Shown piece by piece: positions 26,115 through 32,806 of a stretch of DNA of 36,134 bases (within the stretch, counting starts at the first letter, position 1; each line of letters opens with the position of its first letter). The notes beneath the pieces were generated by a model, which worked only from the letters and a program-made list of their open reading frames with translations, was not told the origin of the DNA and made no database searches. The DNA is taken from contig NZ_SPMY01000028.1 of NCBI RefSeq assembly GCF_012939955.1, positions 1 to 36,134 on the forward strand, in the 5' to 3' direction. Source of the DNA: Candidatus Accumulibacter phosphatis. GTDB taxonomy: Bacteria; Pseudomonadota; Gammaproteobacteria; Burkholderiales; Rhodocyclaceae. A program made the position numbers and the translations under genes.

Positions 26115-27740
26115 TTACTTTTTCTTGTACTTCCACCACTTGTCACCTTGAAGGGCATCACGCTGAACCGTTCTCTTGTTGTCGATGAGGCCACGTGGAC
26201 CATGAATTTTCCGGAGCTGCAATTCGTCCATGACTCGCGCTGAGTATCCATCTAGACTATCGCGACATTTGTTTTCCGTGTCGTGATCAAAAAACTCGTC
26301 AGCGACGGCACGGGCAGCTTCCCTCCAATCTGCTGCTTCCGCCTTACGGGATATCGCGCTATTTCTTACCGCGTGTCGAAACGCCACCGGCACGTCGAAT
26401 CCAGCAAGTTCATGAGGAGCGGTATCGACAAAGTCGATAAGCTTTACCGGAGTACATGGAAATAACAAAGGGTCAGTCAAGTTATGATCTTCCATCTCGT
26501 CTCGCTCGTCATCAGGCCACTCCGACATGTCTTCATGAGTCCATTTTCTGAAAAAGACTCCCTCGCTTTTTATGAGATACGCTACGGCCCATCCGCGCCC
26601 AAAGCCAGTTAAAGCGCGCCAATCTCGTATGGTCAGCGCTCCCTTTTGTGCAAGCTCGATACACTGCTCGTCTGATAAGTTGACTTCCTCGAATCTGGAT
26701 TGGGGGTGATCTTCCACAGGGTTTCCTCCTGCAAATTGATGAAAAGCGTCGCGCATGGTGCGCTGGGAAAGTGGGCTTGACGCCAAGCTTTCCTGCTCGC
26801 GGTGTGCTTGCTGGAATCGCAAGGCGATGGTTTCCTGCGCCTTCCTGTCGGCCTCAATAGCGCAAACGCGTCGCTCCACAGCGGATAGTTCAGGCCATTT
26901 TGGGATGTAAGTATCAGCGTAGGGTCGCTGCTTTACCGGAAGAACGGATAGCGGCTTGTCGAACCACTTTTCAAACATTTGCACTAGATCTCCGCCGTCC
27001 TCTGCGTGCATCATCTGCGTTCTTGCACTCGACGGTTTCGCCCTGAAGATTTCCGCGAAACCGTCGACCACTGTGGCTATTTCGTCTTGGTCGATCACCG
27101 GGGCGTAACTTACATCGGCCGGGGTTTCGTCAGCGTTTGGAGAAGAGCTGCTGGGCACATAGATGAAAAAATTCTCGGGATTAAACGGTTCCTCCGCGGC
27201 TCTTTCGTCAATGCTCTTCTGCAATTCCTCTCGCCAGTCTTCCGGCATCCCATTGGCAGCCATTAGCTCAGCAGTTTCGCCATCGTCCGGGGACGAAATC
27301 AATTCCTTCATCCGTTCAACCCAGTTGGCTCGATTCTCAAATAGCTCTTCGTTGGATAAGCGACGGTAACGCCTCAAGTGTTCCGCTGCGAAGTCGTCTT
27401 TCCACAGAAACACACCAGCCGGCAAGGTTTTCGCTGATTCCCGTTTCCACTTGGCAGTCGCTTCGGCAGATGTCAGTTCGCCGTTACGCTGCCGCCTTTC
27501 CAGCCCGTCATGCAACGCCTGCAACTTGATTGCGAAGGGGCGCCACTCCAGATGTTCCATCTTGCGGCCAGCGCCATAGGCGAGCAGTTCATAGGCGGAA
27601 AGCCCGTATAGGGGGTGTATTGGGTCGAAGCGCAATAGTCCGCGAACGAGAACGTCAGCAGATACGGTTGTTTCTGCCATGTAGGGAATGGCACGGACCG
27701 GGATAGCCTCGCGGCCGTTGATACGGAATACGACGTTCAT
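26115..27740 (-). CDS. 541-aa protein of unknown function, island backbone
   Basis: The start chosen is the ATG at 27740 (MNVVFRINGREAIPVRAIPYM), with AAGGAG nine bases upstream; upstream in-frame residues lack a binding site. The protein is hydrophilic and acidic with no signal peptide or membrane segment. Seen: VRGLLRFDPIHPLYGLSAYELLAYGAG near the N-terminus, a Lys/Arg/Glu-rich helical middle (about 90-200), and a C-terminal ISRKAEAADWREAARAVADEFFDHDTENKCRDSLDGYSARVMDEL followed by KKK. I do not recognise a family. Its position before the replication genes and its conserved feel suggest a backbone gene of this element type rather than cargo. Confidence 0.65.
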   Translation of the reverse strand: MNVVFRINGREAIPVRAIPYMAETTVSADVLVRGLLRFDPIHPLYGLSAYELLAYGAGRKMEHLEWRPFAIKLQALHDGLERRQRNGELTSAEATAKWKRESAKTLPAGVFLWKDDFAAEHLRRYRRLSNEELFENRANWVERMKELISSPDDGETAELMAANGMPEDWREELQKSIDERAAEEPFNPENFFIYVPSSSSPNADETPADVSYAPVIDQDEIATVVDGFAEIFRAKPSSARTQMMHAEDGGDLVQMFEKWFDKPLSVLPVKQRPYADTYIPKWPELSAVERRVCAIEADRKAQETIALRFQQAHREQESLASSPLSQRTMRDAFHQFAGGNPVEDHPQSRFEEVNLSDEQCIELAQKGALTIRDWRALTGFGRGWAVAYLIKSEGVFFRKWTHEDMSEWPDDERDEMEDHNLTDPLLFPCTPVKLIDFVDTAPHELAGFDVPVAFRHAVRNSAISRKAEAADWREAARAVADEFFDHDTENKCRDSLDGYSARVMDELQLRKIHGPRGLIDNKRTVQRDALQGDKWWKYKKK

Positions 27741-27839
27741 GCTCGGCGCTCCTTCTTTGCGCTCCTTCAAGTAGGGGTGCCGCGCCAGCCGGGAAGAAGC
27801 CCGGTTTTCTCCCCGTCGGGATAGGCGCGGCAAATTCGA

Positions 27840-28157
27840 TCAGGCTGGGTGTTCTTCGCGTCGAGCCACGGCCAGACGCAGACCCGCCGCGGACAGGACG
27901 GCCAGCAGCGTTTCAAGTGTCGGATTCCCCTTGGGAGACAGCGCGCGGTAAAGGCTTTCACGGCGCAGGCCGGCGCGTTCTGCTACCTCCTCCATGCCTT
28001 GCGCTTGGGCGACATGGCGCAGGGCGCGGAGCAGGCATTGGCGCCCGCCGGGTTCATCGGCCTCTTCCAGCGCAGCAGCCAGGTATTCATCGGCAAAAGC
28101 CGGATCTTCGCGGAGCAGTTCCACCATTGCGTCATCGTGGGGGCGGGCGGCTTTCAT
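27840..28157 (-). CDS. HigA-like antitoxin (COG3636-type), second TA pair
   Basis: 105 aa from the ATG that overlaps the toxin stop (ATGA at 28154-28157). Residues 40-100 (QCLLRALRHVAQAQGMEEVAERAGLRRESLYRALSPKGNPTLETLLAVLSAAGLRLAV) are the Cro/C1-type HTH of addiction-module antidotes, with the ESLYRALS recognition helix. It neutralises the adjacent RelE-fold toxin and represses the pair. The toxin gene comes first, as in HigBA systems. A palindrome lies upstream of the pair at 28484-28505. Confidence 0.85.
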   Translation of the reverse strand: MKAARPHDDAMVELLREDPAFADEYLAAALEEADEPGGRQCLLRALRHVAQAQGMEEVAERAGLRRESLYRALSPKGNPTLETLLAVLSAAGLRLAVARREEHPA

Positions 28158-28480
28158 TGTGCGTTCCTCATTTTCCAGTCTTGCCAGTAGCGGACAGCGG
28201 TTGCGATGTCGGCTTGCTGCCGGCGCTTGTCGCCACCGATCAGCAGTAACAGCACTCGGCGGCCTGCCTGAGCGTAATACACCCGGTAGCCGGGGCCGTG
28301 GTCTATCTTCAGTTCCCATACTCCATCGCTCAGCGGCTTGTGGTCGCCGAAGTTGCCAGCGGCCATGCGCTGCACCCGGACGGCCACCCTTGCGCGTGCC
28401 TGCCTGTCTGCTAGGTCTGCGAGCCATTCTTTGAACGGGTCGCGGCCGTCTGCCATCTGGTAGTCGAGAAGGTCGAACAT
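28154..28480 (-). CDS. RelE/HigB-like toxin (Gp49-like), second TA pair
   Basis: 108 aa. Typical features are FKEWLADLADRQARARVAVRVQRMAAGNFGDHKPLSDGVWELKIDHGPGYRVYYAQAG and LLLLIGGDKRRQQADIATAVRYW, the Gp49/COG3657 subgroup of the RelE fold. Such toxins cut mRNA at the ribosome. The antitoxin gene overlaps its stop by 4 bp. As part of an integrated element it would favour maintenance, and may also act against phages; the second role is inference. Confidence 0.88.
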   Translation of the reverse strand: MFDLLDYQMADGRDPFKEWLADLADRQARARVAVRVQRMAAGNFGDHKPLSDGVWELKIDHGPGYRVYYAQAGRRVLLLLIGGDKRRQQADIATAVRYWQDWKMRNAQ

Positions 28481-28483
28481 AAG

Positions 28484-28505
28484 TGTGTAACGTATATGTT
28501 ACACA
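28484..28505. promoter_or_regulatory. Palindrome upstream of the toxin-antitoxin pair
   Basis: TGTGTAAC and GTTACACA are perfect inverted 8-bp arms around GTATAT, just in front of the toxin ATG at 28480. The AT-rich centre and position fit an autoregulatory operator bound by the HigA-like antitoxin. Confidence 0.65.
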
Positions 28506-28530
28506 AGTTTCGCAGGCGTCACAAACCCCG

Positions 28531-28816
28531 TCAAGCCGCGATTCGTGCCACCGGCGCGCGTTCCTTGGCGCGCTCGCCAGCGGTCCACAAGTCGCGTTGC
28601 GCCTGCAGCCGTAGCCAGTAGCCGGGCGAGGTGCCCAATGCTTCGTGCAAGCGCAGGTCCATGTCGGCGGTGATGGCGGCGTGCCCGTGCAGGATGCGAG
28701 AAAGCATGACGCGGCTTATGCCCACGTGTGCAGCGAACGCAGTCACGTTCATGTCGAGGTCGTCCAGCCAGCCGGCGAGCAGGTCGCCGGGGGGGCGCGG
28801 GGTTGTGCATGTCCAT
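28531..28816 (-). CDS. higA: HigA-like antitoxin, first TA pair, frame broken in a G7 run
   Basis: 94 aa after correction. The family start MHNPAPPGDLLAGWLDDLDMNV appears if one of seven Gs (plus strand 28789-28795) is removed, leading into VTAFAAHVGISRVMLSRILHGHAAITADMDLRLHEALGTSPGYWLRLQAQRDLW, the VapI/HigA HTH. As written, the frame breaks after MDMHNPAPP, so the extra base is probably an error. The gene follows the HigB-like toxin gene by 10 bp. It would bind the toxin and repress the operon. Confidence 0.85.
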
Positions 28817-28826
28817 GTGTCGGGCC

Positions 28827-29102
28827 TCAGTGATAGTCGATGTAGTCGAGCAGGTCCACGTCCGTTCCGTCGAACCGTAAAACCAGCCGCCAATTCGCCT
28901 GAACCGTCATCGCATGAAAGCCGGCGAGCTTGCCGGACAGGCCATGCAGACACCAGGAAGGGCGGGCAAGGTCGTCAGGCGCGGCGGCGGCGTGCAGGGC
29001 GGCCAGCATTTCCCGTAGGCGCTTGGCGTGAATCGGCTGTATTCCAGCTTGCGTGCCAGAGCGGAAGAACGCTTCCAGCCCTTTGTGGCGGAACGAAGTA
29101 AT
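28827..29102 (-). CDS. higB: HigB-like toxin, first TA pair, no standard start codon
   Basis: 91 aa if read from ITSFRHKGLEAFFRSGTQAGIQPIHAKRLREMLAAL through WCLHGLSGKLAGFHAMTVQANWRLVLRFDGTDVDLLDYIDYH. This is the full HigB/RelE plasmid-maintenance killer family, ending in the usual DYH. The expected start Met falls on an AGG codon (29103-29105), preceded by an in-frame stop seven codons upstream, so no ATG, GTG or TTG is available; an ATT or ATA start, a point mutation of ATG to AGG, or a sequencing error are the options. The downstream ATG at the MLAAL position would give a truncated protein. The toxin may be weakly expressed or dead. Confidence 0.75.
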   Translation of the reverse strand: MTSFRHKGLEAFFRSGTQAGIQPIHAKRLREMLAALHAAAAPDDLARPSWCLHGLSGKLAGFHAMTVQANWRLVLRFDGTDVDLLDYIDYH

Positions 29103-29123
29103 CCTAGTCTGTATATCGCCGCT

Positions 29124-30470
29124 TTACAATTGATTCTGCACGACACGCAAACCCGCGTCGGATTCGCCGGGCTGCTCGATACCCGCTTCAGTCAGAATCC
29201 AGGCCTCGATCTTCGTGTGCCACATGCGCAGCAGGTCGAGCGGGCGAACGCGGTAATGCTTCTCGGCAGTCGCGCTCGGCGCGTGTCCCATGATTTGCGC
29301 TGAGACTCCGGCGGGGCATTCTACCCATTCCGCCAGCGTACCGAACGAGCGGCGCAGGCCGTGAATGGTGACGTTTGGGAGGCCCGCGGCAATCAGTGCC
29401 TTGTTGTGCTGGATGCGCGGCTCTTGCAGCCTGCCAGACGCGGCGGCAGGGCTTGAGAATACCCATTCATTGCGGCGGGGCAGGGCGGCGAGCAGCGAAG
29501 CGACAAAGGGCGTCATCGGAATAGTGCGATTGCCTTGCACCTTGTCGCCGATGGTCAGGGATTTCCACTGGAAATCGACATCCTTCCACCGGATGCCCGC
29601 CACTTCCTCCCGGCGCGCTCCCGTCAGCAACGCCGTTTGCAGATAGGCGGCAATGACAGGATTCTGTATCCGGCGCACCGTGGCGAACCACGACGGCAAC
29701 TGCTCGCGCTGCAAGCAATCATCCTTGGCAATCTTCTTCGGCAGCTCGTTTTTCGCCATACGACTGCCGCAGGCGTCCACATGTGCCTGATCGCGGTACT
29801 CGGGGCGATCGCTGCACCAGTTCAGGAAGGCACGCAGCAGACGGAAAGCAAGCGCTGCTTGTGTCGGTCGTTTGGCTGCCTCGTCTTTCAGCCAGGCGCG
29901 CACGCAGTCGGCGGTTATCTGTTCCAGGGGGCGATCCAGCAAGGCCAGAAGTGCGCCGGGCATCGTCGTGTCGCCCTCGCCGGGCCGGCGGCCTCGGGTC
30001 TTGGGTTTCCCGCCGGGATCAACAAGGCGCTGATGATCAAGCAAGGTGCGCTCACCCCACTTCGGCGCACGTGCCACGAGGTATGCTTGCCAGGCTTCAA
30101 AGGCAGGTGCCTCGATTCGCTGCGCCTCGACTCGTTTGGCTTCGTCCTCGGCGCGCTTGGCGTCAGCGGCCGCGATTCGGTCGGCCTTCTCTTGGCGCGG
30201 GTCTATTCCCTGGTCGATCAGCGTTTGCAGTCGGCGGGCTTCGTCGCGGGCGGCGGCTAGCGTCCACGTCCTCGGGTCGCCAATCGTCAGCCGGACGGTG
30301 GCACCAGACTCAAGCCGGCTTTGCAGAACGTAGCGTTTTGAACCTCCGGCGGACGCCTTCAGGCCAAGTCCGCTTGCGCTGGCGTCCCACAGAAACGCGG
30401 CCGGCTTACTTTCCTCGCAGCGGAAAGCCGCGACTCTGCCAGCAGTGAAGTTCACCTTGTTGTCGTTCAT
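29124..30470 (-). CDS. int: Tyrosine site-specific integrase of island 1
   Basis: 448 aa from the ATG at 30470; in-frame upstream codons run through the presumed promoter. The N-terminal arm-binding and core-binding domains contain SGLGLKASAGGSKRYVLQSR and a Lys/Arg/Glu-rich linker. The catalytic domain shows Arg286 (TGARREEV), the His370-x-x-Arg373 box (IHGLRRSFGTLAEW), His396 (IMGHAPSATAEKHY) and the nucleophile Tyr406. It joins attP to the tRNA-Asn 3' end and, with an excisionase, may reverse this. It is next to the right att site, and its promoter area contains a motif also present at the left end. The AlpA-like protein may serve as the directionality factor, by inference. Confidence 0.93.
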   Translation of the reverse strand: MNDNKVNFTAGRVAAFRCEESKPAAFLWDASASGLGLKASAGGSKRYVLQSRLESGATVRLTIGDPRTWTLAAARDEARRLQTLIDQGIDPRQEKADRIAAADAKRAEDEAKRVEAQRIEAPAFEAWQAYLVARAPKWGERTLLDHQRLVDPGGKPKTRGRRPGEGDTTMPGALLALLDRPLEQITADCVRAWLKDEAAKRPTQAALAFRLLRAFLNWCSDRPEYRDQAHVDACGSRMAKNELPKKIAKDDCLQREQLPSWFATVRRIQNPVIAAYLQTALLTGARREEVAGIRWKDVDFQWKSLTIGDKVQGNRTIPMTPFVASLLAALPRRNEWVFSSPAAASGRLQEPRIQHNKALIAAGLPNVTIHGLRRSFGTLAEWVECPAGVSAQIMGHAPSATAEKHYRVRPLDLLRMWHTKIEAWILTEAGIEQPGESDAGLRVVQNQL

Positions 30471-30503
30471 GTCTGCCCCCGTTGTCAGCCTGCCAGTTGA
30501 TTC

Positions 30504-30527
30504 TGGTAAGCGCACAGTAAGCAGATT
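30504..30527 (+). promoter_or_regulatory. Putative integrase arm-binding site, right end
   Basis: TGGTAAGCGCACAGTAAGCA followed by GATT, nearly the same as 12181-12204 and in the same orientation. It lies 34 bp upstream of the integrase start codon, so integrase binding could also regulate its own gene. Confidence 0.5.
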
Positions 30528-30642
30528 ATAGACATGTGCTTCAACGTCGTGCAACGTCTAATTTCGCCAACATGTTGAAAAAACGCGGATTTAGCAGTGT
30601 TCGCGAACTCGGTTCAACGTAGAAAAACGCTGTTTTTTGCGA

Positions 30643-30688
30643 ACTGTTAATCCGTAGGTCCCTGGTTCGAGCCCAGGTCGGGGAGCCA
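30643..30688 (+). repeat. att site 2: right end of island 1, left end of island 2
   Basis: Identical over 46 bp to the 3' part of tRNA-Asn (12079-12124). It is followed by CAGAAAATTCCTAGTAGTAC, sequence shared with att site 3. The 5' half of the tRNA is absent, so it is not a tRNA gene. Confidence 0.93.
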
Positions 30689-30716
30689 CAGAAAATTCCT
30701 AGTAGTACAAGCGCTT

Positions 30717-30743
30717 AGCCCAGCCCCCGCGGTTGGGCTTTTT
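30717..30743 (+). terminator. Terminator after att site 2
   Basis: Stem AGCCCAGCC / GGTTGGGCT followed by TTTTTG. It corresponds to the hairpins at 12141 and 32399. Confidence 0.75.
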
Positions 30744-30933
30744 GCGTTTGGGGCGGGCGTCCGGGCCTATACCGAGCTGGGGGTGGGTCGGGGGGCTGGC
30801 GGGGTCACAGGCTTCTGGTGGCGGCGCGGTGAGTGCAGCCGATCTGTGCTACGGATTAAGGGGTGCCCGGTAACGTTTGAGGGCTGCTATGATTGGCGCC
30901 TGCTAAGAAAAACACACGACCTCAGGGGGGAAT

Positions 30934-31665
30934 ATGCCCAGATCGCCGGATCAGTACGTTCGTCCTTTCAGCCTTCCCCTTGCGATTGGTGCGAGTGCCA
31001 TTTTGGCAGCATGCGCGACGCAATACAGTGAAGCGCCAATTCCAAGCAACTTCGCCACCACCAAGCAGGTCAAGTTGCAGGCCGGCGCACACTGGAACGC
31101 CATTGCCGCGCACAGCGCCAAAACCCTAATCGACCCGCTAAGACTAGGCCGGGGTTGTATCGCGCCACAACCGGACTGCGGCTTCGTTTATGTGCAGCTT
31201 CCCAAGGAAGCCTCAGCATTCGCACAGGCATTCCGTACCCAGTTGATCACGTCGCTTGTCAATGAAGGCGTCAACGTCGCCAAGCAGCCGGCCGGAGCGA
31301 AGGAAGTGGACTTCGACATCCAAATCGTCAAGTTTTCACCGCGGCGTCTTGACGGTACGTTCACCAGCGCGACCGCCATCTATGCCGGCTTATGGGCCCT
31401 GGGTGGTCTGTGGGTAGGCACCTCGCCGGGTGCTGCCGGTGCCCTGGCCGCCGTGGCCTTCGACGCCACCCGCTGGTCAACCTCTGAACTCGCTTCCGGA
31501 CCAACACCACAATACGAAGTGATCATCACCATCTCGGCTAGCGATGCCACGCAGTACCTTGGTCGTGCAACCAACGTCTACTACATTGCAGACTCTGACG
31601 AGATGCTTTACAAGGCGGCCACCGCGCCGGTCCTGCATACCATCACGGTCAGGGGAGGGCAATGA
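30934..31665 (+). CDS. Putative lipoprotein of unknown function, island 2
   Basis: 243 aa. The N-terminus ends in the lipobox ILAAC (Cys27), so it should be lipid-anchored, probably in the outer membrane. The mature part includes two cysteines close together (RGCIAPQPDC) and a glycine/alanine-rich segment AIYAGLWALGGLWVGTSPGAAGALAAVAF that could contact a membrane. The ATG is preceded by CAGGGGGGAAT, a good binding site. The FlgO-like gene overlaps its end by 4 bp, so the two are coexpressed. I do not recognise a family. Confidence 0.7.
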   Translation: MPRSPDQYVRPFSLPLAIGASAILAACATQYSEAPIPSNFATTKQVKLQAGAHWNAIAAHSAKTLIDPLRLGRGCIAPQPDCGFVYVQLPKEASAFAQAFRTQLITSLVNEGVNVAKQPAGAKEVDFDIQIVKFSPRRLDGTFTSATAIYAGLWALGGLWVGTSPGAAGALAAVAFDATRWSTSELASGPTPQYEVIITISASDATQYLGRATNVYYIADSDEMLYKAATAPVLHTITVRGGQ

Positions 31666-32222
31666 TGCCCAAGGTGCTCCTGATTGGCGGCTTGGCGACC
31701 ATCGCCTTGCTAACGGGCTGTGCGTACAACGACAACGTCAATCGTGCGCCCGAACCTAGCTATGCGTCTGTCGACAAGAGCGAATTCATCGCCGCCAACT
31801 ACCGCGCCGCCGATGCGTTGATGGAACAGTTCAAGAGTCAAGCCTATGGCGGCCCGCTCATCGTTGCCACCGTTGTGAATATTGATCTGCTCGAACAGTC
31901 GTCCACGCTCGGCCGGCTGATCTCGGAGCAGGTGTCGGCCCGTTTTTCCCAGCGAGGTTTCAGCGTTGTCGAGATGAAGTTCCGGAGCAACGTCTATATG
32001 AAGAAGAGCGCTGGCGAACTCCTTCTTACCCGAGAAATCAACGAAATCGCTCGCTCGCACGACGCGCAGGCCGTGATCGTGGGGACGTATGGAACGAGTG
32101 GCGAAGCCGTCTTCATCAACATGAAAATCGTGCAGCCGGGTAACAACATCATTGTGGCAGCCTATGACTATGTTCTTCCGTACAACAGTGAAACACGCGT
32201 CATGCTAGGTCGTGCCAAGTGA
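31662..32222 (+). CDS. FlgO-like outer-membrane lipoprotein, island 2
   Basis: 186 aa. Signal peptide with lipobox ALLTGC (Cys20). The mature region (ANYRAADALMEQFKSQAYGGPLIVATVVNIDLLEQSSTLGRLISEQVSARFSQRGFSVVEMKFRSNVYMKKSAGELLLTREINEIA) is the FlgO fold, which in Vibrio binds near the flagellar basal body. HDAQAVIVGTYGTSGEAVFINMKIV continues the domain. FlgO-type proteins also occur without flagellar genes, so motility is not implied. No flagellar gene is in the window. GGAGG precedes the start. It may be a surface factor carried as cargo. Confidence 0.8.
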   Translation: MMPKVLLIGGLATIALLTGCAYNDNVNRAPEPSYASVDKSEFIAANYRAADALMEQFKSQAYGGPLIVATVVNIDLLEQSSTLGRLISEQVSARFSQRGFSVVEMKFRSNVYMKKSAGELLLTREINEIARSHDAQAVIVGTYGTSGEAVFINMKIVQPGNNIIVAAYDYVLPYNSETRVMLGRAK

Positions 32223-32327
32223 GGAAGCTGATGCAGAATCTGGGATTGGCTCAGTTTCGATGCTCCGTTTCTCACGGGTAATCGGAATCCTCAGCCTTGG
32301 CGAGTTGGCGCCCGGGCTGAGGGCAAA

Positions 32328-32371
32328 TGTTAATCCGTAGGTCCCTGGTTCGAGCCCAGGTCGGGGAGCCA
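32328..32371 (+). repeat. att site 3, right end of island 2
   Basis: 44 bp from TGTTAATCCG to GGGGAGCCA, identical to the 3' part of tRNA-Asn, and followed by the same flanking block as att site 2 (CAGAAAATTCC and onward). It is probably the original chromosomal junction or a nested element end. Confidence 0.9.
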
Positions 32372-32398
32372 CAGAAAATTCCTAGTAGTACAAGCGCT

Positions 32399-32426
32399 TC
32401 GCCCAGCCCTCGCGGCTGGGCTTTTT
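32399..32426 (+). terminator. Terminator after att site 3
   Basis: GCCCAGCC / GGCTGGGC stem followed by TTTTTG, matching the hairpin after att site 2. Confidence 0.75.
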
Positions 32427-32806
32427 GCGTTTGGGGCGGGTGACCGGGCCTATACCGAGCTGGGGGGTGGGTTGGGGCTGGTGCGGGCAGCGGTGCGTTC
32501 ATGTGCGTGTGCTGCTGGATCCCGTAGAGACACCTCGGCTTGGCAGGCTTCTGGTGGCTTGTCGAACGTCGATCTACTGCTGGCTTCATGGAAAATGATC
32601 GACCTCGTGCAGTCCAAGCTTACAATCCCGGGAGGAACCGTCATCGCGGCTGTCCCGTAAAGCAGGTCGATCCGCTGTGAACTACCGACGGTTGAGCGTA
32701 GCGTTTCTATGGCGACGGAGAAGCGCTATTCGTTGGACCTCACGCGTACGTTCAAGCAGTCCATCCAACGCGCGGCGCTGGATCGCATCCCGGTTGAGTG
32801 AACAAT
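32427..32806. other. Gap before TIR-TM gene
   Basis: About 380 bp. The first 50 bp repeat the flank of att site 2. A short open frame at 32709-32801 (30 aa, MATEKRYSLDLTRTFKQSIQ) ends just before the TIR start and could be a remnant or a leader; it is too short to support. Nothing else is recognised. Confidence 0.4.

Larger units (their letters stand above)
12125..30688. mobile_element. tRNA-Asn-integrated island 1: putative phage satellite with defence cargo
   Basis: Bounded by 46-bp direct repeats and carrying a tyrosine integrase at its right end. The minus-strand backbone is integrase, two toxin-antitoxin pairs, a 541-aa unknown, AlpA-like HTH, ParB-like, Toprim and primase, then a packaging-like gene run ending in a terminase small subunit. 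No terminase large subunit, portal, capsid or tail genes exist. This set resembles phage satellites, which replicate themselves and use a helper's capsids, but the gene order matches no satellite family I can name. A plus-strand cargo (14805-22233) interrupts the backbone between the primase and the packaging-like run. Transfer ability is inferred, not shown. Confidence 0.85.
30689..32371. mobile_element. Island 2: 1.7-kb integrase-less unit between att sites 2 and 3
   Basis: Direct repeats at both ends and two lipoprotein genes inside; no recombinase. About 120 bp after each att copy (30689 onward and 32372 onward) are nearly the same, including a terminator hairpin and CGGGCCTATACCGAGCTGGG. 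This is the layout of a cis-mobilizable element or a deletion remnant of an earlier island that the integrase of island 1 might still recognise. Confidence 0.7.

Noticed and set aside
30643-30688. Second and third tRNA-Asn genes at 30643 and 32328
   Set aside because: Only the 3' part from the anticodon loop is present; the acceptor 5' strand and D arm are missing, so these are att copies.
32709-32801. 30-aa open frame MATEKRYSLDLTRTFKQSIQ before the TIR-TM gene
   Set aside because: Too short, no binding site, and only a vague likeness to antitoxin N-termini; may be a remnant.
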